Part shown: in pieces, positions 8,379-17,346 of the stretch | Numbering within the stretch: position 1 is the stretch's first letter | Layout: the number at the start of each line of letters is the position of its first letter | NCBI RefSeq assembly: GCF_900112405.1 | Contig: NZ_FOLI01000006.1 | Location: forward strand, 1 to 64,000 | Reading direction: 5' to 3' | Source of the DNA: Fructobacillus durionis | GTDB taxonomy: Bacteria; Bacillota; Bacilli; Lactobacillales; Lactobacillaceae | Length of the DNA: 64,000 bases | Made by a program: the position numbers and the translations under genes | The notes under the pieces: model-generated | Seen by the model: the letters and a program-made list of their open reading frames with translations, nothing else | Databases searched by the model: none | Told to the model about the DNA's origin: nothing

Positions 8379-10664
8379 TTATTTGTGCAGTAACATGGCG
8401 TTTCCAGCCACAATCAAAGTCGAAAGCGACATGACAATGGCACCAATCATTGGATTTAGCACAATGCCAGCGAAGGCGAAGACACCCGCAGCGGTTGGGA
8501 TGGCCAAAATGTTATAGCCAGCTCCCCACCAAAGGTTTTCAACTTCCTTGCGGTTGGCATGGTGGGCTAAGTGGATGAGATCGATAATCTTTGGCAGTGA
8601 GGCCGAAATTAAGACGGCGTCAGCCGAGGCTTGAGCAACGTCCGTTCCAGCTCCAATAGCAACGGAAAGGTCGGCCTGTGCTAGAGCAGGGGCGTCGTTA
8701 ATTCCGTCACCAATCATCATGACTTTACCCTGTTGTTGATACTCTTTTACCAAATTAATCTTATCCTCAGGGGATACCTGGGCACGCAGCTCTTGGATGC
8801 CAAGTTCGCTGGCAACATGCTTAGCGCTCTCCTGTCCATCTCCGGTAACCATGACCGGTGTGATACCCATTTGCTTGAGAGCGTTGACGAAATCCTTAGC
8901 GGATGGCTTGAGCGAGTCACCCAGTGAAATATCGGCCAAAACCTGACGGTCTTTCACTAGGTATGAAACGGATCCATCGGATTCCATCTTGTTAAAGTCG
9001 ATGCCCTGCTCGCTTAGGTAACGGGAGTTAACCAAAGCGTAGTTGCTACCATCGATTTCACCCTTGATTCCAGCACCCTTAATGGTCTGGACGTTTTGGG
9101 CTTGCTTAGCAGTAATGTGATCATCCTGAGCCTTTTGGACGATAGCCCGGGCTAATGGGTGGGAGGACTGGCTTTCCAAAGCGGCCATGATGGCGAGAGC
9201 ATCTGACTGTTCAACACCTTTTGTTTCTATTTTTTGGACTTGGAAGTGACCGTTTGTTAACGTTCCGGTCTTATCCATGAGGGCGTAGTCGAGGTGCTTG
9301 GCCTGGAGAATGGCGCCGTGTTTCTTGATTAGAATACCTTCCTTAGCAGCAATGGCCTTTGTCCGTTGGATAACCAAAGGGATGGCGAGACCAAGGGCGT
9401 GGGGGCAGGCGATAATTAAGGTTGTCACCGCGGTGTTGAAGGCTTCGGCTGGACCTGAAATGCTGGTCCAAATAACCAAGGCGAGTAGTGCGGAAACTAA
9501 TCCAATCCAAAAGAGCCAGCCGGCAACTTTGTTTGCTAGTGATTCAGCTTTTGATGAAGAAGTTTCTGTTTGGTTTAGTGTTTCTTTGAGGTGACCGAGG
9601 AAGGAATCATTGCCGACGGCTTCAACTCGAACAAGCAGCGTGCCGTCATCGTTAATGGTACCGCCGATGACTTTGGCGTTCTTTTCCTTCTTAACGGGCT
9701 TGGATTCACCGGTCATTAGCGATTCATCGACCTGTGAAGTTCCTTCTAGGACGATTCCGTCAGCGGGGAAGGACTCCCCGGCTTGCACTTGAACTTCCAT
9801 GCCGACCTTTAGGGAAGAGGCGGGCATGTCCATAAAGAAATCGCCATGCTTAACATGCGCAGTGGTTGGCGTTAGTTTTTCAAGCTCGGAGGTGGCGTTT
9901 CCGGCCTTCATGGTTGCTTCCATTTCAATCACGTGGCCCAGCAGCATGATGACAACTAGGCTAGCGAACTCGAAGAAGTAATCCATGGCCATTCGATTGA
10001 AGAAAGTTTCTTGAATAAAGGCGTAGATGGAAACCCAAAAGGTTACCACTAATCCCATGGAAATCAAAGACATCATAGCCGGCTTTTTGTTTTTAATCTC
10101 GGATTTAGCACCCTCAAAGAAAGGCTTTGTGCCGACAACGTACATGACGGAAGCAACAATAACCGTTACCCATTTAGAACCTGGAAAAGTCAGGGTGAAT
10201 GGTAGGTCAACGCCCATGAAGGGAGCGGTGAAGATGATAGGAACCAAGAGAACCAGTGAAATCCAGAAGCGGGTCTTCATGTCATCGTGTCCCATATCCA
10301 TACCAGGCATGTTCGACATGTGCTGACCGTGTTGCATATGGCCCATATTCTTCATATCGTGTCCTTGGTGCATATCTGCCATGTTCTTCATGTCATGTCC
10401 ATGATGCATTGAATCCATATTAGAAGCTTTTGAATCATGCTTCATACCATGCTGCATGTCCATGTGCTCTTCGCGTTTTTGACCATGGTCTGAGTGTTCA
10501 TGGTGATTCATGTTCGAATGGTCCATTTGCATTCCGCCCATCTGTTTGGACTGTTGATGCATCTTTGTACCTTGTGCGTGTTGGTTGTCATGATTGGACC
10601 CTTGCTGGTTCATTGAATGCTGGTCCATGTTAGACATGGACTGCTGATTCTTATCTTCTGCCAT
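8379..10664 (-). CDS. copB: CopB-type copper/silver P-type ATPase
   Basis: A 761-residue P1B ATPase that exports Cu(I) or Ag(I) across the membrane. The first 130 residues are Met/His-rich, with repeated HGHDMKNM-like units, in place of the CxxC domains of CopA. Key motifs are TGES, the intramembrane CPH (in ACPHALGLA) typical of CopB, the phosphorylation site DKTGTLT, the SSHPLA motif of the nucleotide domain and GDGINDAP. The start has GGGAGG 6 nt upstream. No CopY repressor or CopZ chaperone lies next to it, unlike the usual cop operon. Confidence 0.9.
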   Translation of the reverse strand: MAEDKNQQSMSNMDQHSMNQQGSNHDNQHAQGTKMHQQSKQMGGMQMDHSNMNHHEHSDHGQKREEHMDMQHGMKHDSKASNMDSMHHGHDMKNMADMHQGHDMKNMGHMQHGQHMSNMPGMDMGHDDMKTRFWISLVLLVPIIFTAPFMGVDLPFTLTFPGSKWVTVIVASVMYVVGTKPFFEGAKSEIKNKKPAMMSLISMGLVVTFWVSIYAFIQETFFNRMAMDYFFEFASLVVIMLLGHVIEMEATMKAGNATSELEKLTPTTAHVKHGDFFMDMPASSLKVGMEVQVQAGESFPADGIVLEGTSQVDESLMTGESKPVKKEKNAKVIGGTINDDGTLLVRVEAVGNDSFLGHLKETLNQTETSSSKAESLANKVAGWLFWIGLVSALLALVIWTSISGPAEAFNTAVTTLIIACPHALGLAIPLVIQRTKAIAAKEGILIKKHGAILQAKHLDYALMDKTGTLTNGHFQVQKIETKGVEQSDALAIMAALESQSSHPLARAIVQKAQDDHITAKQAQNVQTIKGAGIKGEIDGSNYALVNSRYLSEQGIDFNKMESDGSVSYLVKDRQVLADISLGDSLKPSAKDFVNALKQMGITPVMVTGDGQESAKHVASELGIQELRAQVSPEDKINLVKEYQQQGKVMMIGDGINDAPALAQADLSVAIGAGTDVAQASADAVLISASLPKIIDLIHLAHHANRKEVENLWWGAGYNILAIPTAAGVFAFAGIVLNPMIGAIVMSLSTLIVAGNAMLLHK

Positions 10665-10961
10665 GGGAGCCTCCCTTTAAAACATATTATCTCTACTGGT
10701 CTAGTTTAAATCAACTGATTAATCCCTGCAAGGATTTTACTTATTATACCCACTTTCATAAATATAATTTGCAATTTTATACAGGTTAAAGTCGAATTGG
10801 CGGACGTTGAATACTCTTTTTTATAAAAATAGTTAAATATTGGTCTAGTTATATTTTATCTAGAATTCTTGCTTTTTAAAGCAGCTTTTTGTACATTAAA
10901 TAGCGAATGAATACGCTTAAAAAGCGTTTTTCTACTATATGAAAGAAATCAGGTCATCATC
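10665..10961. promoter_or_regulatory. Divergent promoter region copB / clc with repeated TGGTCTAGTT
   Basis: TGGTCTAGTT occurs at 10697-10706 and again at 10841-10850. On the minus strand copB has TTGATT (10714-10709), a 17-nt spacer and GATAAT (10691-10686). The first copy lies wholly inside that spacer, a usual place for a repressor. A small hairpin ACGCTT-AAA-AAGCGT with a T-run (10913-10932) precedes the channel gene. Confidence 0.45.
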
Positions 10962-12263
10962 ATGGACGAGTCCAAAAACCAAGTGGCAGAACCAGTCGTA
11001 GACTGGCGCCATGTCTTTTCACTTCTCTTTACTAGTCTCTTCTTGGCGGTATTGATTGGAATTTCAGCCATGTTACTATCCTACTTCTTGGATATTGTGG
11101 CTGATGTCTTTATGCATTTTCACGAGTCTTACCACACGGCTTCGCCCAAAGATGTACCAGCCTTCCGTCGTTTACTTTCGGTAACGGTTGGTGGCATCAT
11201 CGCGGGGGTCACCTGGTACCTGATTCGCCGGCGGGATCCTAAGGTTGTTGGGATTAAGGGCGCTTTGGAAGGCAAGAAAATGCCTTTCTGGAAGACGGTT
11301 ATCAACGTTTTGACACAAATCTTTTACGTTGGAACAGGTGGTTCGGTTGGTCGTGAATTGGCCCCACGTCAGTTGGGAGTCATGCTTTCTCAGCAGGTAC
11401 AAGACTTTGGGCAGAAAAAAGGCTTCTTGAAGTTGACGGAAGAAGACCGTCAGCTGCTCTTAGCTGCAGCCGCCGGGGCCGGTTTTGCGGGTGTCTATAT
11501 CGCGCCGATTACGGGGATGCTTTTCTCAGTCGAGCTACTATTAAAGAAGAATTCGATTAAGAACATTGCGATTTCATTGTTAATGTCGACGATTGCCTGC
11601 TTGATTGGATCGATTGCTAAAGGATTCACGCCATACTACTGGGTGGCTGCCGCGGACTTCTCACATTGGATGCTGATAGCAGCCCTAGTCATTGGTCCTT
11701 TGGCTGGAATCTTTGGTGCTTGGGCAAAACAGGGCTTTGCTTGGGCGCAAAAGCAGCAGGCCACTGGCAAGACGGTCTTGTTGACGATGCCCTTAGTGGG
11801 CTTGTTAACCGGTTTGATCGCCTGGATTATGCCGGAAGTGATGGGGAACGGTCGTGCCGTTGCCCAATTGGCCTTCCATCAGACCAACGAGCACCTTTTG
11901 TTCTTCTTCATAGTCCTTGGCCTTGTTAAGTTTGCTATGACCTTCTTGACTTTGTACGGTGGTGGGACCGGTGGAACATTGACACCATCGATTGCTCTGG
12001 GATCCGTTCTGGGCTTGGTAGTCTCCGCCATTTTCGCCGGTGTTTTACCAGGTATCGAACCCTGGCACTTTGCTTTGATTGGAGCCGTTGCCCTTTTGGC
12101 TGCTTCACAGCAGGCGCCATTGATGGCCATGTTCATGGTCTTTGAAATTGCCCACCTACATTCTTCAGCATTGATTATCTTTGCAGTCGCGGTCGCACTG
12201 TCTTCTGCCACAGCGAAGTTCTATCTACAAGTGCAAGAACGCCGGGCAGCACAAAAAGCTTAA
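10962..12263 (+). CDS. ClC-family chloride channel / H+-Cl- exchanger
   Basis: A 433-residue multi-pass protein of the ClC family. The selectivity motifs are GGSVGRELAP near residue 128, containing the gating Glu, and GGGTGGTLTPS near residue 330. The usual GSGIP is replaced by VVGIKGAL. Such proteins exchange chloride for protons and help acid resistance (family knowledge). The ribosome binding site before ATG 10962 is weak (CAGG). Its own terminator follows, so it is monocistronic. Confidence 0.85.
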   Translation: MDESKNQVAEPVVDWRHVFSLLFTSLFLAVLIGISAMLLSYFLDIVADVFMHFHESYHTASPKDVPAFRRLLSVTVGGIIAGVTWYLIRRRDPKVVGIKGALEGKKMPFWKTVINVLTQIFYVGTGGSVGRELAPRQLGVMLSQQVQDFGQKKGFLKLTEEDRQLLLAAAAGAGFAGVYIAPITGMLFSVELLLKKNSIKNIAISLLMSTIACLIGSIAKGFTPYYWVAAADFSHWMLIAALVIGPLAGIFGAWAKQGFAWAQKQQATGKTVLLTMPLVGLLTGLIAWIMPEVMGNGRAVAQLAFHQTNEHLLFFFIVLGLVKFAMTFLTLYGGGTGGTLTPSIALGSVLGLVVSAIFAGVLPGIEPWHFALIGAVALLAASQQAPLMAMFMVFEIAHLHSSALIIFAVAVALSSATAKFYLQVQERRAAQKA

Positions 12264-12272
12264 TAAAATAAA

Positions 12273-12304
12273 AAAATGATCGGCCTGGGCCGGTCATTTT
12301 TTTT
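12273..12304 (+). terminator. Terminator after the ClC gene
   Basis: AAATGATCGGCC-TGG-GCCGGTCATTT hairpin with a run of eight T. Confidence 0.85.
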
Positions 12305-12361
12305 GATGGAAAAACTTAGAATTCGGGTATACTTATTAATAAGAAAAAGGGAGGTCCGCCC

Positions 12362-14023
12362 ATGAAGACAGATATTGAGATTGCACAAGAAGCAACGGTT
12401 TTGCCCATTAGCGAAATTGCTGAAAAAGCTGGTTTGAAGCCAAATGAAATCGAACCCTACGGATACGATAAGGCGAAGATTAACTTGGATTCTTCTATTA
12501 AACGTGACAAAGAAGGAAAGTTAATCCTTGTAACTTCCATCAACCCCACCCCAGCGGGTGAGGGAAAGTCCACGGTGACCGTTGGCCTATCTGACGCTCT
12601 ACAAGCTTCCGGTCGCAAGACGATGATTGCTTTACGTGAACCATCCTTGGGACCAGTTATGGGACTCAAAGGGGGCGCCACTGGTGGTGGCTACTCCCAA
12701 GTCGTCCCAATGGCGGATATCAACCTGCACTTTACGGGGGACTTCCACGCTTTAACGGCGGCTCACAATATGTTGTCCGCTGCTTTGGATAACAGCATCT
12801 ACCAGGGCAACCTATTGCACATTGATCAACGCCGTGTGATATGGAAGCGTGTCTTGGATATTAACGACCGTGCCCTCCGCCACACAACCATTGGTTTGGG
12901 TGGACCAACCTCTGGTGTGCCTCGTGAAGACGGCTTTGACATTACCGTTGCCTCTGAAATGATGGCGATTTTGACCTTGTCCAACGACCTCATGGACTTG
13001 AAGTCTCGTATTGAAAAGATTGTGGTCGCTTATGACTTTGATAAGGAACCCGTGACGGCCAAGGACTTAGGTGTTGCTGGTGCTTTGACTGTTCTATTGA
13101 AGGACGCTATTAAGCCCAACCTGGTTCAGACCTTGGCCCACACGCCAGCCATCATTCACGGTGGACCTTTCGCAAACATTGCCCAGGGAACTAATTCGAT
13201 TCAGGCAACAAAGGCGGCCTTGAAGTTAGCGGACTACGCCGTCACGGAAGCCGGATTCGGTGCCGATCTGGGTGGTGAGAAGTTCATGGACATCAAGGTT
13301 CCAAAGCTTGGTAAGGAACCTGATGTTGTCGTGGTTGTTGCCACGGTCCGCGCTTTGAAGCACCACGGGGGCCAATCCCTAGCCGATCTGAATGAAGAAA
13401 ACCTGGACGCTTTGCGCGCCGGTGTTGTGAACTTACAGCAAAACATCAAGGCCATGAAGCGCTATGGTGTGCCCGTTGTTGTGGCGGTGAACCAGTTTAC
13501 GGCCGATACAGAGGCGGAAATGGCCCTTGTTCGCGAAGCAGCCGAAGAAGTTGGGGCAACAGCCGTAACGGCCGATGTCTGGGCCAAGGGTGGTGCAGGC
13601 GCTACGGAACTGGCTGAGTTAGTTGCCAAAAAGGCCGAAGAAGAGCACGATTTCCAACCATTGTACGATTTGAACGACTCTGCGATCGAGAAGATGAACA
13701 AGATTGTTCAACATATCTACGGTGGTGCCGGGGTTGAGCTGTCAGATAAGGCAGAAAAGCAGCTGAAGACTTTTGCAGCCCATGGCTGGGATAAGTTACC
13801 AATTGTTATGGCGAAAACCCAGTACTCATTGTCAGATGATGCCAAGAAGCTTGGGGCGCCCAAGGACTTCACGGTTCATGTCCGTGAACTCGTGCCAAAG
13901 TTGGGTGCGGGCTTCCTAGTGGCGTTGACTGGAAATGTCTTAACCATGCCTGGATTGCCAAAACATCCAGCTGCAATGGATATTGATATCGATGAAAAAG
14001 GGCATATTACCGGGCTTTTCTAA
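12362..14023 (+). CDS. fhs: Formate-tetrahydrofolate ligase
   Basis: A 553-residue enzyme that makes 10-formyl-tetrahydrofolate from formate, THF and ATP for purine and initiator-tRNA formylation. The P-loop-like motif [14 protein letters not shown] is near residue 61 and the family stretch [11 protein letters not shown] near residue 107. Length is normal for the family. GGGAGG lies 8 nt before the start. No strong terminator is visible after the stop; the next promoter begins about 40 nt downstream. Confidence 0.95.
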   Translation: MKTDIEIAQEATVLPISEIAEKAGLKPNEIEPYGYDKAKINLDSSIKRDKEGKLILVTSINPTPAGEGKSTVTVGLSDALQASGRKTMIALREPSLGPVMGLKGGATGGGYSQVVPMADINLHFTGDFHALTAAHNMLSAALDNSIYQGNLLHIDQRRVIWKRVLDINDRALRHTTIGLGGPTSGVPREDGFDITVASEMMAILTLSNDLMDLKSRIEKIVVAYDFDKEPVTAKDLGVAGALTVLLKDAIKPNLVQTLAHTPAIIHGGPFANIAQGTNSIQATKAALKLADYAVTEAGFGADLGGEKFMDIKVPKLGKEPDVVVVVATVRALKHHGGQSLADLNEENLDALRAGVVNLQQNIKAMKRYGVPVVVAVNQFTADTEAEMALVREAAEEVGATAVTADVWAKGGAGATELAELVAKKAEEEHDFQPLYDLNDSAIEKMNKIVQHIYGGAGVELSDKAEKQLKTFAAHGWDKLPIVMAKTQYSLSDDAKKLGAPKDFTVHVRELVPKLGAGFLVALTGNVLTMPGLPKHPAAMDIDIDEKGHITGLF

Positions 14024-14062
14024 GGCTGGTTAAAAGAAAATGAACTTTTTTTAATATTTTAC

Positions 14063-14090
14063 TTGCATAAGTTTTGTCTCATGTTATAAT
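14063..14090 (+). promoter_or_regulatory. Promoter of the leader-peptide / EIIC unit
   Basis: TTGCAT (14063-14068), 16-nt spacer, and TATAAT (14085-14090) preceded by TGT, giving an extended -10. It drives the leader peptide and attenuator. Confidence 0.7.
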
Positions 14091-14128
14091 AAATTTATCA
14101 TAAAACATCAAGAAAGGAAGATGGCATC

Positions 14129-14206
14129 ATGTTTAACTCTCAATCAAAGAACACTTCATCATTTAAGTCATCTGAATTTGCCTTGTTGTTGAGCTTGCTA
14201 TGTTAA
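14129..14206 (+). CDS. Leader peptide, 25 aa
   Basis: A short reading frame of 26 codons that follows AAAGGAAG at a spacing of about 8 nt. The peptide reads MFNSQSKNTSSF then KSSEFALLLSLLC, so it has seven Ser and five clustered Leu and ends in Cys. The stop codon is one base before the first of five RNA segments that can pair alternatively and end in a terminator. That layout is typical of translation-coupled attenuation. The sensed amino acid is not certain; the Leu cluster at codons 19-24 is the likeliest sensor, with Ser or Cys as alternatives. I know no named family for it. Confidence 0.65.
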   Translation: MFNSQSKNTSSFKSSEFALLLSLLC

Positions 14207-14207
14207 A

Positions 14208-14309
14208 CCTAGTAAGTTGATTTTTGTATGTCAGTTACTAGGAAAAGATACCTAGTAACTGCTCGCCAAATTATGGTCCCGGTAGTTACCAACTACCGGG
14301 ACTTTTTTG
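14208..14309 (+). promoter_or_regulatory. Transcription attenuator with competing hairpins
   Basis: Segment A CCTAGTAA (14208-14215) can pair with B CAGTTACTAGG (14232-14242). B pairs perfectly over 11 bp with C CCTAGTAACTG (14251-14261). C can pair with D through GTAACT/AGTTAC plus wobble pairs. D GTCCCGGTAGTT (14276-14287) pairs over 12 bp with E (14291-14302), followed by six T, forming the terminator. The four options A:B, B:C, C:D and D:E exclude their neighbours, as in the trp attenuator. Confidence 0.75.
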
Positions 14310-14327
14310 TTTGAAAGGAAAAGAATT

Positions 14328-15506
14328 ATGGATATGTCAGGAAACAAAGCAGGAATGCCTGCTACTGGAAAGAAAGAAGAAAGCATTAAGGACTTTGAAC
14401 AGGCTGAACAAGCCATGACAAAGCAGGACGAAAGTAAGTCAACGACAAAGGAATACGTTTATAACGTGTCCGCCGCCGTTTCGAACGCCATCCTGGTTAC
14501 GCTGGGAATGGGACTGCTGCTCCAAACGATTGCTGGATTTATTCACTGGGGACCAATGGTCCAAATGGGTGCGGTGACAAAGGTCATCCTACCAGCTGCC
14601 TTCGGTGCAGCGATTGCTTCACAAATGAAGACGAATACGATGGTTATGTTCTCAGCCATGGCTGCCTCAACGGTTGGTGCTAACGCCGTCTTCTTCACAA
14701 CGACACCAATGGTATTAAAGACGATGACTGGTTTCTCATCAGCACAAGTTGCTGGCTCAGCCATCATGACCACTGGGCAACCAATTTCAGCCGTATTAGC
14801 TGGACTGGTAGCCGTTCTTTTCGGAAAGTGGCTTTCTGGTAAGACACCACTGGACATGATTATTGTCCCTGCTGCAACGACAATTGTCGGAACGGTTGTA
14901 GGGTACTACCTTGCCATCGTAACCACACCATTCCTTGTATGGGTAGGACATGGTATTGCTTCAATGGTTTCTGTTAACCCAATCTTTGGAACTGCTATCG
15001 TTGCCATGGCCTTTGGTGCAATGACAATGACGCCTGCTTCTGCTGCTGCGCTTTCTGTTGCGATCGGTGCCACTGGTGTTACTTCTGCTGAAGCTGCTGG
15101 TGCCATCCTTGTTGGAACAACTGCTGTATTCGTTTCATACCCTGCTATGTCATGGCATGAAAACAAGATTGGTGCAACGATTGCCCAAGGTATCGTGACA
15201 CCAAAGATCCAATTCCCTAACGTTATCAAGAACCCAATGATCTTAATCCCACCAATGATTGGTGCTGCCATTGCTGCCCCAATTGCAACGATTGTTTTCC
15301 ACGTGACGGTACCATTTACGATGGCTGGAATCGGATTTAACTCATTCATCGTGCCACTTGCCCTCTTTGGTAAGAGCATGGGAATGTTTGCCGCCTACAT
15401 GGGAATTGCTGTTGCTATCCCTGTTGTTGTCTCATTCTTCACTTACTGGGCAATGCGTAAGATGAACTGGATCAAGGCCAACCAAACACACCTTGATATG
15501 ATCTAA
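14328..15506 (+). CDS. PTS EIIC-like membrane protein (PF13303 type)
   Basis: A 392-residue multi-pass protein resembling the EIIC_2 family (PF13303). A charged N-terminal tail of about 45 residues is followed by roughly ten hydrophobic segments, with conserved Gly/Ala/Thr-rich loops such as MTMTPASAAA. There are no EIIA or EIIB genes nearby, so it may work alone or with distant partners, and the substrate is unknown. ATG 14328 has AAAGGA about 9 nt upstream; the in-frame TTG at 14307 falls in the terminator. Expression depends on the attenuator just upstream. Confidence 0.65.
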   Translation: MDMSGNKAGMPATGKKEESIKDFEQAEQAMTKQDESKSTTKEYVYNVSAAVSNAILVTLGMGLLLQTIAGFIHWGPMVQMGAVTKVILPAAFGAAIASQMKTNTMVMFSAMAASTVGANAVFFTTTPMVLKTMTGFSSAQVAGSAIMTTGQPISAVLAGLVAVLFGKWLSGKTPLDMIIVPAATTIVGTVVGYYLAIVTTPFLVWVGHGIASMVSVNPIFGTAIVAMAFGAMTMTPASAAALSVAIGATGVTSAEAAGAILVGTTAVFVSYPAMSWHENKIGATIAQGIVTPKIQFPNVIKNPMILIPPMIGAAIAAPIATIVFHVTVPFTMAGIGFNSFIVPLALFGKSMGMFAAYMGIAVAIPVVVSFFTYWAMRKMNWIKANQTHLDMI

Positions 15507-15550
15507 TCTGAGAGAAATAAAATAAATATTAAAAAAAACTCAGAAAAGTC

Positions 15551-15578
15551 TTGCATTATGAAAATTCCCTGTTATAGT
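15551..15578 (+). promoter_or_regulatory. Promoter of the T-box operon
   Basis: TTGCAT (15551-15556), 16-nt spacer, and TATAGT (15573-15578) preceded by TGT (extended -10). Expected transcription start is near 15585. Confidence 0.6.
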
Positions 15579-15584
15579 TAAAGA

Positions 15585-15850
15585 CAAGTTAATAACAAAA
15601 ACAAATGTTTAGGAAGTAGTAATCTTACATCTTGTAGTTCAGTGAAGTGTTGGTTGGTGTGAAACACGTACAAGGTAAGATGAACGTCGCCTAAGAGTGC
15701 ATGCGATGCAAACCATGCTGGGTGCTCCCATTATAGAGCTGACGATTAGTAGTTTTGATCGAATAATGAGAGGTGCTCTTTTTGGGCACAATCAAGGTGG
15801 TACCGCGTGCAAACGTCCTTTAGTCAAGATGACTAAAGGACGTTTTTTTT
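15585..15850 (+). promoter_or_regulatory. T-box riboswitch
   Basis: The conserved T-box AAGGTGGTACCGCG is at 15794-15807, with UGGU facing a tRNA with discriminator A. Stem I is closed by TTTAGG / CCTAAG and contains an AGTA element and the paired CTTAC / GTAAG. The specifier loop reads ATGAACGTCG (15680-15689). Reading GAAC-NNN gives GUC (Val, 15686-15688); one base earlier gives CGU (Arg, 15685-15687), which would suit argGH downstream. The antiterminator can form between AAGG at 15794 and CCTT at 15817. An overlapping terminator closes the leader. Confidence 0.9.
15811..15850 (+). terminator. T-box terminator
   Basis: ACGTCCTTTAGTC-AAGAT-GACTAAAGGACGT, a 13-bp stem followed by eight T. 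It is the default structure when the uncharged tRNA is absent. Confidence 0.85.
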
Positions 15851-15885
15851 GTTATTTACGTCCAATACACAAGAGGAGAAGGAAG

Positions 15886-17346
15886 ATGAAGAAGACGAAG
15901 ATAGGAAGTTTGCTAGCAACGCTGCTAGTATTCTTCATGATGGCATGGGGAGGCCATGCAACAGCATCTGCAGATGATAATTCATTGCAGAAGATTAAGG
16001 ATGCCGGCGTATTGAAGGTGGCAACATCACCTGATTATCCACCATTTGAATTCCGGGCAACCATTGATGGTCAGTCCGAAGACGTGGGGATGGACATCGA
16101 AGTTGCTAAGCAAATCGCCAAGGACTTGGGCGTTAAGTTAAAGATTATGAACATGGACTTCGGTTCAACCTTGGTTGCCGTTCAGACTGGTAAAGTCGAC
16201 ATGGCCATTACTGGTGTGAATCCAACGGAAGAACGTCGGAAGTCAGTGGACTTCTCAAATATCTACTATAACGGTGGACAGTCATTCTTGATTCAAAAGA
16301 AGGACGCTAAGAAGTATAAGAATGCCAAGGACTTGCACGGAGCTAAGATTGGAACACAAACTGGTTCATTGCAACAGACTTTGTCAAAGAAGTACTTTAA
16401 GGACAGTACCCTTTCAAGCATGGAAAAAACACCAAACCTGGTCTTCGCTTTGAAGTCAGGTAAGTTGGATGCCGTTGGGGTTGAAAAGCCAGTTGCTGCA
16501 GCCTACGTTGAAAACAACAAGGACTTGGTTGCCATCGATGCCGGCTACAAGTTGGATAAAAATGAAACTGGTGCAGCCGTTGCCTTTGCAAAGGGTTCTG
16601 ATTCATTGGCCGCAGCAGTTAACAAGAGTATTGATAAGATCACAAAGAACGACTGGACTTCTGATTACTTGAAGAAGTCAGCGAAGTACATGAAGGACAA
16701 CACGAAGGATACTTCCATGACACGTTACTGGAAGTACTTCTACAACGGTTTCTTGAACACAACTTTGATTGCTGTTATTGCTGTTATCTTCGGAATTATT
16801 CTTGGAATTCTCCTTGTTTTGATGAAGTTGTCAGCTTGGAAATTGCTTTCATGGCCTGCTACCGCCTACATTGAAATTGTCCGTGGCACACCAATGATGG
16901 TTCAAGTCTTGTTGATCTACTTCGGTGTTGGAACGATTGTTAACTTGCCAGCCTTGCTATCAGGTATTATCGCTGTTGCTTTGAACTCAGCCGCTTACGT
17001 GGCCGAAATCATCCGTGGTGGTATCAATAGTTTGGATGACGGACAGAAGGAAGCTGCCCAAAGCTTGGGACTTTCAAAGGTCGACACCATGCGCTTTGTT
17101 ATCTTGCCACAGGCCTTCAAGAACATCTGGCCATCACTTGGTAACGAATTTATCTCCGTTGTGAAGGAAAGTTCCATTGTTTCCATCATCGGTGTGACGG
17201 ATTTGATTTACGAATTGAACGTTGTCCGGGCGGATACTTACCGTGCCGTTGCCCCAATCGTTGTTGTGATGGTGATTTACTTCATCATGACCTTCACGTT
17301 GACTCGGGCTTTGAACTACTTCGAAAGGAAGATGAACCATGACTAA
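15886..17346 (+). CDS. Amino-acid ABC transporter, binding protein fused to permease
   Basis: A 486-residue fusion. A signal-anchor (residues 1-28) leads to a type-3 extracellular solute-binding domain (about 30-265) and then a HisM/GlnP-type permease with about five helices and an EAA-like loop near EAAQSLGLSKVDTM. Such GlnP-style fusions take up glutamine, glutamate, arginine or similar amino acids. ATG 15886 follows AGAGGAGAAGGAAG; longer forms would run into the T-box and are rejected. The ATPase gene overlaps its end by 8 nt, and argG and argH follow without a terminator. Substrate is inferred only; arginine or a precursor is attractive. Confidence 0.85.
   Translation: MKKTKIGSLLATLLVFFMMAWGGHATASADDNSLQKIKDAGVLKVATSPDYPPFEFRATIDGQSEDVGMDIEVAKQIAKDLGVKLKIMNMDFGSTLVAVQTGKVDMAITGVNPTEERRKSVDFSNIYYNGGQSFLIQKKDAKKYKNAKDLHGAKIGTQTGSLQQTLSKKYFKDSTLSSMEKTPNLVFALKSGKLDAVGVEKPVAAAYVENNKDLVAIDAGYKLDKNETGAAVAFAKGSDSLAAAVNKSIDKITKNDWTSDYLKKSAKYMKDNTKDTSMTRYWKYFYNGFLNTTLIAVIAVIFGIILGILLVLMKLSAWKLLSWPATAYIEIVRGTPMMVQVLLIYFGVGTIVNLPALLSGIIAVALNSAAYVAEIIRGGINSLDDGQKEAAQSLGLSKVDTMRFVILPQAFKNIWPSLGNEFISVVKESSIVSIIGVTDLIYELNVVRADTYRAVAPIVVVMVIYFIMTFTLTRALNYFERKMNHD

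Noticed and set aside
9298-10633. Several open frames antisense to copB.
   Set aside because: They mirror the biased codons of copB, have no ribosome binding sites and no recognisable products.
14121-14192. An alternative leader frame from ATG 14121 that ends in two Cys codons.
   Set aside because: AAGGAAG is directly against this ATG, too close to work; ATG 14129 has correct spacing and its stop fits the attenuator. The Cys-Cys ending is noted but not preferred.
15697-15885. An N-terminal extension of the transporter fusion through the T-box.
   Set aside because: The bases form the T-box and terminator; ATG 15886 has a strong ribosome binding site and starts a proper signal anchor.
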